Shown: one piece after another, positions 24,735 to 34,259 of the stretch | Layout: every line of letters begins with the position of its first letter | How positions within the stretch are numbered: the stretch's first letter is position 1 | Origin: Alphaproteobacteria bacterium | GTDB taxonomy: Bacteria; Pseudomonadota; Alphaproteobacteria; CAAGCB01; CAG-977 | Length of the DNA: 64,000 bases | Direction of reading: 5' to 3' | Assembly: GCA_900768875.1 (NCBI GenBank) | Contig: CAAGEP010000005.1 | Span: forward strand, 62,001 to 126,000 | Made by a program: the position numbers and the translations under genes | Notes under the pieces: generated by a model | What the model saw: only the letters and a program-made list of their open reading frames with translations | What the model was told of the DNA's origin: nothing | Databases searched by the model: none

Positions 24735-26294
24735 TTGCGTACTTTTATTCGACAAACGGTAACGGTTTTTCTCATCGGTGTTTTGGCTTCGTGCGGCGGC
24801 ATTAGAATGCGCGGCGTGGATAAAAGCGTTTTTAACGCGGCGGATGCCGATTTGGCGGAAAAGGGCGAGCATGCTGTTCAGCAGTCTGCGGAACCCGTTC
24901 AAAAAGCTCCCGAACCCGTTCGCGTCGGCGTACTGCTGCCGCTCAGCGGGGACGCGGCCAAATTGGGAACGGCGTTGCGGAATGCCGCTTTGATGGCATT
25001 GTTCGACGTGAACAATCCGCGCTTGATTTTGCAGTTTTACGATACGCAAGGCACTCCCGCCAAAGCCCGCGAAGCGTCCGAACTGGCAATCAGTCAAGGG
25101 GCGGATCTGATTATCGGTCCCGTGTTTTCGTCCTCTGTCAAAGCCGTGCGTCCGTCAACGCATGACGCGCGCGTCGGCGTGATTACGTTTTCGTCGCATC
25201 CGTCGAATTTGGGCGACGGCGTCTATACCATCAGCTCTTTGACGTCGCAGCAGGCGGAACACATTACGCGCTATGCCTGCGACAAAGGCTATAAACGCTT
25301 TGCCATTCTCAGCCAGGACAACGCGACGGGCGACATTATTTCTTTGGCAATCAAAACAGCGGCTGACGCGTGCGGCGCGAAAATCACCAAAGCCGCTTTC
25401 TACGACCCGAAACTGGACAATCTGCAGGTTGCCGTTTCCGCCATTATGCCGCGCATGATGGAAGATTTGGAAAAAGAGCGCGACGATGAAGTCGAACGTC
25501 TGGAAAAAAGCCGCGAAGCCGTTGCCGCCGGTCAGCCCGTCAAGATGAAAGACAAGGAAACCGACGAATGGAAAGACGTTCAAATGACGTCCGAAGAACT
25601 GGAAACCGCCATTGAAACGCTGAAAACGACCGAGCTTGTCCGCGATCCGTTTGAATTCGACGCGATTTTCGTTACTGACGAAGGCAGTCGCCTGCGTTCG
25701 CTGGGGGCTTTGTTCTCTTATTACGACTTGCCGTCGGAAATCCGTGTTCTGGGAACGTCGCAATGGGCGGAAGCCCGTCCCGCGCGTGAAGCGTCCCTTG
25801 TCGGCGGGTGGTTTACAAACTTGCCATCGGCGGGATTCGCGGCTTTTGCGCGCCGCTATCAGGACGCGTACGACGAAAAACCGCCCCGTATCGCTTCCCA
25901 AGCGTACGACGCGGTCGCTTTGGCGGCTGTGCTGGCGGAAACGGGCGGCTTTTCGTATGCCGACTTGACAACGCCGTCGGGCTTTAACGGCATTGACGGG
26001 CTGTTCCGTTTGTTGCCGAACGGATTGTCCGAACGCGGATTGCAAGTGCTGGGTGTTGAAAAGAAAGGCTTTGTAACCCTTTCACCCGCGATTGAAGCGT
26101 TTGAAACGGAACCCGTTTACGCCCCCGAAGTGTTCATCAAGGATTTCCGCAATTCGCCCGATTTGGTTTATATTCCGCCCGAAGAACCCGAAACGGCGGA
26201 GGACGCAAGCGCGGTGACAGAGGAAAAAATCGAAACGCCCGCCGAACACGGGTTCGGCTATCTGGGGCAAAAGCCCGCTTCAGACGTTTATTAA
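24735..26294 (+). CDS. LpoA-like penicillin-binding protein activator lipoprotein
   Basis: The 519-residue protein starts with a lipoprotein signal peptide ending LASC (lipid on Cys20). From about residue 60 comes a type I periplasmic-binding-protein fold (VRVGVLLPLSGDAAKLGTALRNAALMA is its first strand-helix unit). In alphaproteobacteria this family sits next to rsmI and yraN and is annotated as a PBP activator by similarity to the C-terminal domain of LpoA, which stimulates PBP1a. A charged helical insertion occurs at about 240-300, and the tail after residue 480 is Glu/Pro-rich. The start codon is TTG. It overlaps convergent hemW by 15 bases. Confidence 0.85.
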   Translation: MRTFIRQTVTVFLIGVLASCGGIRMRGVDKSVFNAADADLAEKGEHAVQQSAEPVQKAPEPVRVGVLLPLSGDAAKLGTALRNAALMALFDVNNPRLILQFYDTQGTPAKAREASELAISQGADLIIGPVFSSSVKAVRPSTHDARVGVITFSSHPSNLGDGVYTISSLTSQQAEHITRYACDKGYKRFAILSQDNATGDIISLAIKTAADACGAKITKAAFYDPKLDNLQVAVSAIMPRMMEDLEKERDDEVERLEKSREAVAAGQPVKMKDKETDEWKDVQMTSEELETAIETLKTTELVRDPFEFDAIFVTDEGSRLRSLGALFSYYDLPSEIRVLGTSQWAEARPAREASLVGGWFTNLPSAGFAAFARRYQDAYDEKPPRIASQAYDAVALAAVLAETGGFSYADLTTPSGFNGIDGLFRLLPNGLSERGLQVLGVEKKGFVTLSPAIEAFETEPVYAPEVFIKDFRNSPDLVYIPPEEPETAEDASAVTEEKIETPAEHGFGYLGQKPASDVY

Positions 26295-27398
26295 CGAACG
26301 GCACAAAGCGTTTAAAATCAGGATTCCTTTTGCGGTGGCGCGCAAGCCGCGTTTGTCGCAAACCATAAAGCCGTCCATTTGGTAATCCTGCAAAACGTCC
26401 GTATCAAGGAACGTTTCAAAATCTTGTCCGACGACTGTTTTGAAATCGTTTCGGCTCAGCCCTTTTTCGGTGCGTAAAGCCATCAAAATCAGTTCTTCCG
26501 CCTTTTCCTTCGGTGTTAAAACGATTTCTTCGCCGCCTTTGTGTTCCAGCCATTCGGCGGGGATTCGGCTTTCCGCCGTGGCAATGAATTGCCCGTTTTG
26601 CGTAAAGCGTCCGTGCGCGGCGGGACCGACGCCGATCCATTCGCCGCCCTGCCAATACAGCAGATTGTGGCGGCACTCGTGACCTTTTGCGGCGTGGTTG
26701 GACACTTCGTAGCGGGGCAGACCCGCCTGATACGTCATGCGGTCGGTCAACGTGAACAAATCGGCGCACAACGCGTCTTCGGGCATTTCCAAGCCTTTTT
26801 TGTAGAAATACGTCCCTTCTTCCAAAGTCAGCTGATACAGGGACAAGTGCTTTAAATTCAGCGACAAAGCTTGGTCAAGTTCGCTTTGCCATTGAGCATA
26901 GGTTTGCGTCGGACGGGCGTAAATCAAATCCGCCGAAACGTCGTCGAAAATTTGTTTCGCATCCGAAACAGCCCTTAAAGCTTGTTCGACAGAGTGAAGC
27001 CGCCCGAGGAATTTCAAATCTTTGTCGTTCAACGCTTGCACGCCCAAAGACAGCCGTGTTATCCCCGCCGCGCGGTACGCCCGCAGCTTGTCGAAATCAA
27101 CCGAACAGGGGTTGGCTTCCATGGAAATCTCCGTATCGTCGGCACATTTCCACAACGCTTTGATTTTGGCAATGACCGACCCGATCAATTCGGGCGGCAT
27201 CAGGGACGGCGTGCCGCCCCCGAAAAACACGCTGGAAACGGTTTTGTCGGGCAATCGGCGCGCGTAAGCGGTCAAAGCGTCGGCGTACTTTTCGTTCCAC
27301 AGGGCGAAATCTATCGTCTTTGCGGGATAGCTGGCAAAATCGCAGTACGGACACTTTGACCGGCAATACGGAAAGTGGATGTAGATTCCGAAGCTCAC
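26280..27398 (-). CDS. hemW: Radical SAM heme chaperone HemW
   Basis: HemW binds heme and a [4Fe-4S] cluster and delivers heme to respiratory enzymes; older annotation calls it oxygen-independent coproporphyrinogen oxidase. The cluster cysteines are C12, C16 and C19 in CRSKCPYC. FGGGTPSLM and SLGVQALND follow. The extra cysteine that true HemN carries after the motif is not seen. The GTG at 27398 shares GTGA with the rdgB stop, favouring it over the GTG two codons upstream; the protein is then 372 residues. Confidence 0.93.
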   Translation of the reverse strand: MSFGIYIHFPYCRSKCPYCDFASYPAKTIDFALWNEKYADALTAYARRLPDKTVSSVFFGGGTPSLMPPELIGSVIAKIKALWKCADDTEISMEANPCSVDFDKLRAYRAAGITRLSLGVQALNDKDLKFLGRLHSVEQALRAVSDAKQIFDDVSADLIYARPTQTYAQWQSELDQALSLNLKHLSLYQLTLEEGTYFYKKGLEMPEDALCADLFTLTDRMTYQAGLPRYEVSNHAAKGHECRHNLLYWQGGEWIGVGPAAHGRFTQNGQFIATAESRIPAEWLEHKGGEEIVLTPKEKAEELILMALRTEKGLSRNDFKTVVGQDFETFLDTDVLQDYQMDGFMVCDKRGLRATAKGILILNALCRSLINV

Positions 27399-27988
27399 AA
27401 GCACCCCTTGACGAATTGGCTTAAAGCGTCGGCGCGGTGGCTGATGGTGTTTTTAACTTCGGCGGGCAGTTCGGCGAACGTTTTGTCATACCCGTCGGGG
27501 ATAAACATCGGATCATAGCCGAATCCGTCCGAACCGCGCGGAGTTTTGCTCAATGTGCCGTTGACGCGCCCTTCAAACGTTTCCGTGTGTCCGTCGGGCC
27601 ACGCAATCGCAATCGCGCAGGCAAAGTGGGCGGAACGGTCAGCGGCGTCGCCCAATTCTTTGTTCAAGCAGTCCATCGCGTACGCAAAGCCGTTCTTTTT
27701 GGGGTTGTTATAGCGCGCGGAATAAATCCCCGGACGGTTGCCGAGCGCGTGAACGCACAAGCCCGAATCATCGGCAAGGGCGGGCATTTTAGCTTCAAAA
27801 GCCGCTGATTCCGCCTTTAGTTTCGCATTCGCAACGAACGTGTCGCCTGTTTCTTCGGGTTCGGACAGATGCAAATCGTCGGCGGATAAAACCTTGACGC
27901 CAAAGGGGGCGAGCATGGCTTGCAATTCGCGGACTTTGCCTTGGTTATGGGTCGCCAGAACGACCTCTTTTTCCGTCAGTTTGCGCAT
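27395..27988 (-). CDS. rdgB: dITP/XTP pyrophosphatase
   Basis: RdgB hydrolyses inosine and xanthosine triphosphates so that they are not built into nucleic acids. The 197-residue protein has the family start LATHNQGKVRELQAML, ALADDSGLCVHALGNRPG and GFGYDPMFIP. It begins immediately after the rph stop with no gap and overlaps hemW by four bases. The order rph-rdgB-hemW is a common alphaproteobacterial operon. Confidence 0.97.
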   Translation of the reverse strand: MRKLTEKEVVLATHNQGKVRELQAMLAPFGVKVLSADDLHLSEPEETGDTFVANAKLKAESAAFEAKMPALADDSGLCVHALGNRPGIYSARYNNPKKNGFAYAMDCLNKELGDAADRSAHFACAIAIAWPDGHTETFEGRVNGTLSKTPRGSDGFGYDPMFIPDGYDKTFAELPAEVKNTISHRADALSQFVKGCL

Positions 27989-28705
27989 TTATTCCCCCAA
28001 AGCTTCGTGCTGAATGCGGGCGATTTCGGTCGTGCCTTTGACCGCCAAAGCGTACAATTCATGGAATTGGTCAAGCGAAAAAGGCTTTCTTTCCGCCGTG
28101 CCTTGGATTTCGACAATGCCGCCGGTGCCCGTGATGACGAAATTGGAATCGGTTTCGGCATTGGAATCTTCGATATAATCCAAATCCAGAACGGGAGTTC
28201 CTTCGTAAATGCCGCAGGAAATCGCCGAAACGGTATCAAACAGCGGCAAAGTGTAAAAACGGCGGCGTTCGCGCAGTTTTTGCAACGCCAGATGCAAAGC
28301 CACAAATCCGCCCGTAATCGACGCCGTGCGCGTGCCGCCGTCGGCTTGGATGACGTCGCAGTCGATTTTGATGCAGATTTCGCCCATCGCTTTCAAATCA
28401 ACGACGGAACGCAAAGCCCGTCCGATAAGGCGCTGAATTTCTTCGGAACGTCCGGACTGTCCTTTTTTGGCTTCGCGGTCGGTGCGCGTTCCCGTGGCGC
28501 GGGGAATCATGCCGTATTCCGCGGTAACCCAGCCGCGTCCCGAATTACGCACCCACATCGGGACTTTGTCTTCGACGGTTGCCGTGCAAATGACGTGCGT
28601 GTCGCCGCATTTAATCAGACAAGACCCTTCCGCGTGTTTGTTGAAGTTCGGTTCAATGACGATTTTTCTGAGCTCGTCGAATTTTCTTTTGGACGGACGT
28701 TCCAT
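27989..28705 (-). CDS. rph: Ribonuclease PH
   Basis: RNase PH is a phosphate-dependent 3'-exonuclease that trims tRNA ends. The start at 28705 ([20 protein letters not shown]) has AAAGGAG upstream and gives the normal 238 residues. Conserved phosphate-site and catalytic residues lie in [34 protein letters not shown] and [20 protein letters not shown]. It is divergent from hrcA with only 67 bases between starts. Confidence 0.97.
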   Translation of the reverse strand: MERPSKRKFDELRKIVIEPNFNKHAEGSCLIKCGDTHVICTATVEDKVPMWVRNSGRGWVTAEYGMIPRATGTRTDREAKKGQSGRSEEIQRLIGRALRSVVDLKAMGEICIKIDCDVIQADGGTRTASITGGFVALHLALQKLRERRRFYTLPLFDTVSAISCGIYEGTPVLDLDYIEDSNAETDSNFVITGTGGIVEIQGTAERKPFSLDQFHELYALAVKGTTEIARIQHEALGE

Positions 28706-28772
28706 AATTTTTAATCTCCTTTGAGCGTTGAACGGTTGACGTTTGACCCTATGATTACTACATTTATCCATT

Positions 28773-29822
28773 ATGAGTAAGAAAATATCAATGCCGAGTG
28801 AATTAAATCAGCGTTCCCGCGACATTTTTCGGTCGCTGGTTGACGCTTATTTGGAAAAAGGCGAACCCGTCGGGTCAAAGACTCTGGCGGGATTGCTTGA
28901 TTTTCCGCTTTCTTCGGCATCGATTCGCGCCGTTATGGCTGATTTGGAAGAATCGGGGCTGTTGATATCGCCGCATACGTCGGCGGGACGAATCCCCACC
29001 GAAAAAGGGTTGAAGCTGTTTGTCGAGGGATTGTTGGAAATCGGTTCGCTTGATCCCGCGGAACGCCACGCGATAGAAGCTCACTGCAAATCCGCGGGCG
29101 ACAATCTGGAAAATATGCTGGCTCAAGCTTCCGCCACGCTGTCGGGGTTGTCGAAATGCGCGGGCGTCGTTGTCGCGCCGAAGCTGGACGCGCCCTTGAA
29201 GCACATCGAATTCGTGCCGCTGAACGCGGGGCGGGCTTTGGTGGTTTTGGTCATGGCAAACGGCGCGGTGGAAAACCGAATCATCGACATTCCTTTGGGG
29301 ACTTTGCCGTCGTCCTTGACCGAAGCGGGCAACTATCTGAACCGCCGCATGCAGGGCAAAACGGTCGAGGAAGCCTCCGATTTGATTAAAGCCGAAATAA
29401 ACGACCACAGGGCGCAGCTGAACGAATCCGCCGAACGCTTGGTCGCGCAAGGCTTGGCGGCGTGGGGCGGCGGGAAAAAAGGCGTCCTTATCGTCAAAGG
29501 GCAGGCGAACCTGCTGGACAATATTCAGGCTTTGGACGATTTGGAACGCGTGCGCAGTCTTTTCGGCGTTTTGGAAGCGCAGGAAAGCATGGCGAAGCTG
29601 TTGGATTTGACGCAAACGGCGAACGGTATTCAGATTTACATCGGATCGGAAAACTCGCTGTTTACGCTTTCGGGCTGTTCGATGATTACCGCGCCTTATC
29701 GCAACGGCAGCGAAAAAATCGTCGGAGCGGTGGGCATTATCGGTCCGACGCGCATGAACTATGCCAGAATTATTCCCTTGGTGGATTATACGTCAAGAGT
29801 AGTCAGTAAATTGATAGGATAA
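28773..29822 (+). CDS. hrcA: Heat-inducible transcription repressor HrcA
   Basis: HrcA represses chaperone genes by binding CIRCE operators and senses stress through GroEL. The 349-residue protein has the N-terminal winged helix ([20 protein letters not shown], then [18 protein letters not shown]) and the C-terminal GAF-like region with [19 protein letters not shown]. The start could be the ATG at 28773 or the one at 28791, which has slightly better upstream purines. I see no CIRCE repeat before the gene, so it is probably not autoregulated that way. grpE follows after 4 bases. Confidence 0.96.
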   Translation: MSKKISMPSELNQRSRDIFRSLVDAYLEKGEPVGSKTLAGLLDFPLSSASIRAVMADLEESGLLISPHTSAGRIPTEKGLKLFVEGLLEIGSLDPAERHAIEAHCKSAGDNLENMLAQASATLSGLSKCAGVVVAPKLDAPLKHIEFVPLNAGRALVVLVMANGAVENRIIDIPLGTLPSSLTEAGNYLNRRMQGKTVEEASDLIKAEINDHRAQLNESAERLVAQGLAAWGGGKKGVLIVKGQANLLDNIQALDDLERVRSLFGVLEAQESMAKLLDLTQTANGIQIYIGSENSLFTLSGCSMITAPYRNGSEKIVGAVGIIGPTRMNYARIIPLVDYTSRVVSKLIG

Positions 29823-29826
29823 CGTT

Positions 29827-30444
29827 ATGACACACAAAAGACATCACGAACATTTTGAAGAATCCATGGAAAACGACGAACAGCTTCCCGTTGTCGAGGA
29901 AGAAACGCCCGAACAAAAGCAAGAGGAAGCCAACGCGGAATTGGAAGCGTTGAAAGCCGAAGCCGCGAAATTCAAAGACCTTTACGTCCGCGCGGAAGCC
30001 GAAATGGAAAACTTGCGCCGCCGCACGCAAAAAGAGTTGGAAAACCGCTCTAAATTTGCGGTTTCCTCGTTTGCCAAGGATTTATTGTCCGTCGGCGACA
30101 ACCTGACGCGCGCAATGGCGGCTTTGCCCGAATCCGAACGCGAAAACGAACAAATCAAAAACCTGATGGTAGGGCTTGATTTAACGCAAAAGGATTTGAC
30201 TCAAGCGTTGGAAAAGAACGGCGTTACGGCAATCGAAAGCATCGGATTGGTGTTCGACCCGAACAAGCATAAAGTCGTGCAGGAAATCGACGATCCGACC
30301 AAACCGACGGGTACGATTGTCCAAGAATGGCAAAAAGGCTATATGATTGGCGGCGACCGCGTTTTGCGTGAAGCCGTCGTCGTTGTTACCAAAGGCGGCC
30401 CCCGCGCTGACGTGCCTGCGGAACATGTCGATACCGTGGCGTAA
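29827..30444 (+). CDS. grpE: Nucleotide exchange factor GrpE
   Basis: GrpE releases ADP from DnaK. The 205-residue protein has an acidic unstructured N-terminus, a long coiled coil (about 40-100, including LYVRAEAEMENLRRRTQKE) and a compact beta domain with GVTAIESIGLVFDPNKHKVV and GYMIGGDRVLREAVVVVTK. It forms an operon with hrcA and ends at a strong terminator. dnaK and dnaJ are not in the window. Confidence 0.97.
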   Translation: MTHKRHHEHFEESMENDEQLPVVEEETPEQKQEEANAELEALKAEAAKFKDLYVRAEAEMENLRRRTQKELENRSKFAVSSFAKDLLSVGDNLTRAMAALPESERENEQIKNLMVGLDLTQKDLTQALEKNGVTAIESIGLVFDPNKHKVVQEIDDPTKPTGTIVQEWQKGYMIGGDRVLREAVVVVTKGGPRADVPAEHVDTVA

Positions 30445-30451
30445 TTGATAC

Positions 30452-30480
30452 AAAAAAGCCCCCGAATCGGGGGCTTTTTT
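30452..30480 (+). terminator. Intrinsic terminator after grpE
   Basis: AAAAAAGCCCCCGA pairs with TCGGGGGCTTTTTT, a 14-bp stem ending in a T run. Confidence 0.9.
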
Positions 30481-30533
30481 AATACAAGATTTTTTTTCGC
30501 TGAATTGTGACGAAAAAGTATGTTCATAAGTTT

Positions 30534-30740
30534 CTATGTGCTTTCTATGTTTTTGGAACATTGTATATGCAGAGCGGGCTTCTTTCTCTGTAGGGGTTTC
30601 TGTTTCATATAAACGGAAAGCATTGCTTTCTCCAATTCTGCGATTTGCGATCCCTTTTTTGACATTGGCATCAGTTCCTCAGTTTGTCGCATATCGTATT
30701 TGATACCAAACTTCCGCTCTGTTTCCGCTAAGAAGGGCAT
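30534..30740 (-). CDS. Doubtful 68-residue open frame
   Basis: A short frame in the 286-base space between the grpE terminator and the LprI-like gene encodes a lysine-rich peptide (AETERKFGIKYDMRQTEELM, then SKKGSQIAELEKAML). No ribosome-binding site precedes its ATG and no family is recognised. It could be a genuine small gene, the 3' remnant of a lost gene, or chance. I see nothing else in this stretch. Confidence 0.2.
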   Translation of the reverse strand: MPFLAETERKFGIKYDMRQTEELMPMSKKGSQIAELEKAMLSVYMKQKPLQRKKPALHIQCSKNIEST

Positions 30741-30766
30741 TCAAACAAATCGTTTTCGTATGACAT

Positions 30767-32173
30767 TTATTTTACCTCGTTATTGCATTCGCACATATAT
30801 TCTACATTGTTATTGTATTTGCACATAGTGAAGAACTGTTCATCGCAGACAAAGCCTTGACGCTGACATTCGACGCTTTTGATACGATCGACTTGGGTGA
30901 TTTCGTTGTTCGCATTTCTGGTTGCCAGATAAGCTTTGTGATCAATAATGATGAAATCTTGAGAACCGTCGCATTCAAGGTCATATACTTGTGCGAAACC
31001 GCTGTCAATTGGAGCTCTGAGAATTTCCATTCTTCCCAAGCCTTGAGAATAAAATATCCCGACAAATTTGTTATAACACCCTCGCGACTCATATCTGTAC
31101 TCTGTTTGAAAAAGCAGCGGTTTATCAGCACCTAAATATCTTCCGGAATAGGCACTGTATTCTGAATCTCCCAATTGTAGCGAATCAATATCGATATAGT
31201 ACATTTTATTTATTTTAAGAGAACCGTTTTTATTAACAAGCTTAAAAAATTTTTCTTTTGAAATATCCAAATATTGTTGTCTCTTTGTCGTTTGATAAAC
31301 ATAATTTTCGTATTGTCCGTTTTTAACGGCGTCGCAAACAAGATTCTGCTCTTTTTTTGTGAAGGGTAATTTTGAATAGCTTTTATAATTTATTGCTCCG
31401 TTTTCCTGAATAAACTCGTCCTGAACATATCGCATGGTTAAAGCCAGATCGATTTGGTCGTCCGAAACAGTAATCGGCTTGTTGTTTATTTTGTTTTCAA
31501 TAAATTCAATGCGGTCTGAAAGCTTCCTTTTGGCGCAAAGCACGTCGGCGGGATCGTCAGAACCGATACTGACGATTTTTAAAGAGCAGCTTGTGGAATG
31601 GACAAACCAATTGTTTTTCCATTTTTTTTGGTTTTCTATAACAGCTTTCTTGTTTTTGGATACGCTTAACCATTTTTTATACAGCGCATCCATTTTTTTG
31701 TTCAATTGAATCACTCCTGCATCCGAACAAGCCATTTTTTCACTTTTAAGAACAGCCTTTGAACAGTCAAAAATAGGAGTAAAACGACCAGTTCCTGCAA
31801 AATCATTTTTGTCATCATTTATTTCTTTTATTCGAATTCTATATGCATTTTTTATGCATTTTTGTTGTTCAGAAACATCTTCATTTTCAAGACACGGTGT
31901 TTTTTCTCTGCTGTCCAGCCATTTTTTCTGATTGTTTTTAAGAATTTCTTTTAATTCCCCGTCCAGCGTTTTGTCCGACACCAGCGTGCGGTATTCGCTG
32001 CTCATTTCCCTGTCCAGCTTTGCCAGTTCGGCATCGGAACAAATCAGCTTTTCAACCCTTGTTTTGGCTTTGGCGCAGTCAAAGCTCGGTTTGATTTCTT
32101 CCGCCGCATAAACATTTCCCGCCGCAAGGGTTGTCAATACGGAAGTCATTAAAATGCTTTTAAAGTTATTCAT
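30767..32173 (-). CDS. Secreted protein with two LprI-like (DUF1311) modules
   Basis: The 468-residue protein has a signal peptide cleaved near residue 23 (GNVYA before AEE). Two LprI/DUF1311 units follow: one from FDCAKAKTRVEKLICSDAEL (31 to about 113) and one from FDCSKAVLKSEKMACSDAGV (135 to about 227). Each has paired cysteines likely to form disulfides. The remaining 240 residues match nothing I know and hold six or more further cysteines. LprI of Mycobacterium tuberculosis inhibits lysozyme; whether this protein does is unknown. The gene is visibly richer in A and T than its neighbours and stands alone, which suggests acquisition by transfer. Confidence 0.75.
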   Translation of the reverse strand: MNNFKSILMTSVLTTLAAGNVYAAEEIKPSFDCAKAKTRVEKLICSDAELAKLDREMSSEYRTLVSDKTLDGELKEILKNNQKKWLDSREKTPCLENEDVSEQQKCIKNAYRIRIKEINDDKNDFAGTGRFTPIFDCSKAVLKSEKMACSDAGVIQLNKKMDALYKKWLSVSKNKKAVIENQKKWKNNWFVHSTSCSLKIVSIGSDDPADVLCAKRKLSDRIEFIENKINNKPITVSDDQIDLALTMRYVQDEFIQENGAINYKSYSKLPFTKKEQNLVCDAVKNGQYENYVYQTTKRQQYLDISKEKFFKLVNKNGSLKINKMYYIDIDSLQLGDSEYSAYSGRYLGADKPLLFQTEYRYESRGCYNKFVGIFYSQGLGRMEILRAPIDSGFAQVYDLECDGSQDFIIIDHKAYLATRNANNEITQVDRIKSVECQRQGFVCDEQFFTMCKYNNNVEYMCECNNEVK

Positions 32174-32556
32174 TGGATTTTGCCCTTTCGGTTAAAACAT
32201 ACGAATCAGGCTATCATACGAAATATACACCTACAACATAAAATAAATTACGCAACCTTTGGCTGTGTTTTCTTCGTTTTGGAAAAAGGGGGGAGATTTA
32301 TTTCCGGCATAAAATCATCCGAATTTATAAACAGTTTTGCAGACATTTTTCCATAACGCAACATTAAGCTGTAGTTTATTGAGTTTTTCTCTACTTTAAA
32401 CACCTCCGGTCTTTCAAGGATAATGACGGGGCGTGTTCTGAACATACACCAAAAGCCTCCCCCCGACCTCTGTTAAGAAATCGGGGATATTTTGCCTGTT
32501 TTACCCTAGACAAAACAGCTAACGACGCATATCTGCGCCGACCTTATTCAAAAAAT
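32174..32556. other. AT-rich spacer without a convincing gene
   Basis: This 383-base stretch lies between the LprI-like gene and the purB terminator. It contains one 65-codon minus-strand frame (32248-32445) with no recognised family and no clear ribosome site, and a weak inverted repeat CCCCGA/TCGGGG near 32461-32490. It may be debris from a past insertion. No transposase or terminal repeat is seen. Confidence 0.4.
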
Positions 32557-32585
32557 AAAAAGGCTCGGGGAAATCGAGCCTTTTT
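32557..32585 (-). terminator. Terminator after purB
   Basis: AAAAAGGCTCG (32557-32567) pairs with CGAGCCTTTTT (32575-32585), an 11-bp stem immediately behind the purB stop codon. Confidence 0.85.
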
Positions 32586-32588
32586 GAT

Positions 32589-33881
32589 TTATCCGAACAC
32601 TTTTTTGAAAATAAAATCGATTTGCGCAGTGTAAAAGTTTAAATCGAACAAAGCTTCCAGCTGTTCCTTTGTGATGACGTTCATCACGTCCGCGTCGGAT
32701 TCCAGCAAGTCTTTGAATGTTCCTTCGTTTGCCCAAACTTTCATCGCGTTTCTTTGCGTCAGCTTGTACGCGTCTTCGCGCTTCAGCCCCAAGTCGACCA
32801 GTGCCAGCATGACGCGCTGAGAGAAAATCAGCCCTTTCAAACGATTCAGGTTGTTCATCATATTTTCGGGATAGACCAGCAGCTTTTCGACAATGCCCGC
32901 CAAACGGTTCAGACAGAAATCCAACCCTATCATCGCGTCGGGGGCGATAATGCGTTCGTTCGACGAATGGGAAATGTCGCGTTCGTGCCACAAAGCGACG
33001 TTTTCCATCGCGGGAATGGTATAAGAGCGCAACAGCCGCGCCAGCCCCGTCAGGTTTTCGGACAACACGGGGTTGCGCTTGTGAGGCATGGCGGACGATC
33101 CCTTTTGTCCCGCGGAAAAGTATTCTTCGGCTTCGCGGACTTCGGTGCGTTGCAAGTGGCGGATTTCAATCGCCAAACGTTCAATCGACGACGCGACGAC
33201 GCCGACGGTCGCAAACAAAACGGCGTAGCGGTCGCGGGGAATGACTTGGGTCGAAACGGGTTCGGGGGTCAAGCCCAATTTTTCCGCGACGTACTGTTCG
33301 ACACGCGGGTCAATGGTCGCAAAAGTGCCGACCGCGCCCGAAATCGCGCAAGTGGAAACTTCTTTGCGCGCCAACTCCAAGCGGTGTTTGTTGCGTTCGA
33401 ATTCGGCGTAAAAGCCCAACATTTTCAGCCCGAACGTCGTCGGTTCGGCGTGAATGCCGTGACTGCGCCCGATGCAAAGCGTGAATTTGTGTTCTTCGGC
33501 GCGTTTTTTCAAAGCCGACAGCAGCCTGTCCATGTCTTTGAGCAAAATGTCGACGGATTGAGTCAGGCGCATGTTGAACGACGTGTCCAAAACGTCCGAA
33601 GACGTCATGCCTTGGTGCATGTAACGCGCGCTTTCGCCGACGTTTTCGCCGACGTTTGTCAGAAACGCGATGACGTCGTGTTTGACTTCGGCTTCGATTT
33701 CGTCGATGCGCTTGGGGTCGAATTTGCCTTTGGCGCGGATGTCGTCGACGGCTGATTGCGGGATTTTCCCAAGCTTTGCCAACGCTTCGCACGCGCACGC
33801 TTCGATTTCAAACCACGTTTGGAATTTGTTTTCGTCCGACCAGATTTTTGCCATTTCGGGGCGCGAGTAACGGGGAATCAT
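32589..33881 (-). CDS. purB: Adenylosuccinate lyase
   Basis: PurB acts twice in purine synthesis, releasing fumarate from SAICAR and from adenylosuccinate. The 430-residue protein has the fumarase/aspartase fold: HQGMTSSDVLDTSFN, GRSHGIHAEPTTFG with a catalytic histidine, and the signature loop GSSAMPHKRNPVLSENL. The ATG at 33881 begins the conserved MIPRYSRPEMAKIWSDE; an upstream extension would run into the divergent gene. It is a single-gene transcript with its own terminator. Confidence 0.97.
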   Translation of the reverse strand: MIPRYSRPEMAKIWSDENKFQTWFEIEACACEALAKLGKIPQSAVDDIRAKGKFDPKRIDEIEAEVKHDVIAFLTNVGENVGESARYMHQGMTSSDVLDTSFNMRLTQSVDILLKDMDRLLSALKKRAEEHKFTLCIGRSHGIHAEPTTFGLKMLGFYAEFERNKHRLELARKEVSTCAISGAVGTFATIDPRVEQYVAEKLGLTPEPVSTQVIPRDRYAVLFATVGVVASSIERLAIEIRHLQRTEVREAEEYFSAGQKGSSAMPHKRNPVLSENLTGLARLLRSYTIPAMENVALWHERDISHSSNERIIAPDAMIGLDFCLNRLAGIVEKLLVYPENMMNNLNRLKGLIFSQRVMLALVDLGLKREDAYKLTQRNAMKVWANEGTFKDLLESDADVMNVITKEQLEALFDLNFYTAQIDFIFKKVFG

Positions 33882-33912
33882 TGTTTTTTCCTTTAACCGA
33901 GTTTTAAAAATG

Positions 33913-33930
33913 ATTACAATACAATGTAAT
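33913..33930. promoter_or_regulatory. Palindrome between purB and the divergent gene
   Basis: ATTACAATACAATGTAAT contains the inverted repeat ATTACA/TGTAAT centred in the 68-base divergent spacer, overlapping a possible -10 box. It could be an operator for one or both genes. Confidence 0.35.
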
Positions 33931-33949
33931 ATGACTGAAGGAGAAAAAA

Positions 33950-34255
33950 ATGCAAACACAAACCGTCATTCGCGCCGTTGATTATATCCCGACCAAAGCG
34001 GATTTGGCCGAAAATCCCGATGTGGTCGCCGAAGACGTCGTAACGCGGCTGTTCGGCGCATCCCCCGACTACACTCGTCCCGAATACGAAAAATTGTGGC
34101 AGGAGGTTTTCGACGCCGATGAAGACGCGACAATCGCTTATTGCCGCGAAAAAGGCATCGACGTTTTGGATGACGCCGGAAATCCCATCGAAAAATGGCG
34201 CGATATCGCCGTTATGCTCAAAGCCGTCGATTCGGGTCTGTTGAAAAAAGATTGA
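33950..34255 (+). CDS. Unrecognised 101-residue acidic protein
   Basis: I recognise no family. The protein is acidic and cytosolic by composition, with a predicted helical centre (SPDYTRPEYEKLWQEVFDAD) and no signal peptide. A strong ribosome site (GAAGGAG) stands 7 bases before the ATG, so it is well translated. It precedes the AlgX-like gene by 4 bases and so belongs to the same transcript as the O-acetylation pair. A role in that pathway is possible but unsupported. Confidence 0.7.
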   Translation: MQTQTVIRAVDYIPTKADLAENPDVVAEDVVTRLFGASPDYTRPEYEKLWQEVFDADEDATIAYCREKGIDVLDDAGNPIEKWRDIAVMLKAVDSGLLKKD

Positions 34256-34259
34256 TTGA

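Noticed and set aside
26280..27398. Annotation as oxygen-independent coproporphyrinogen III oxidase (HemN)
   Set aside because: The cysteine pattern after CRSKCPYC, the length of about 372 residues and the rph-rdgB neighbourhood fit HemW rather than HemN.
28706..28772. CIRCE operator upstream of hrcA
   Set aside because: The spacer has no TTAGCACTC/GAGTGCTAA repeat or a recognisable variant.
32248..32445. 65-codon minus-strand frame in the AT-rich spacer
   Set aside because: It has no ribosome site and no family resemblance; it is mentioned only as part of the spacer.
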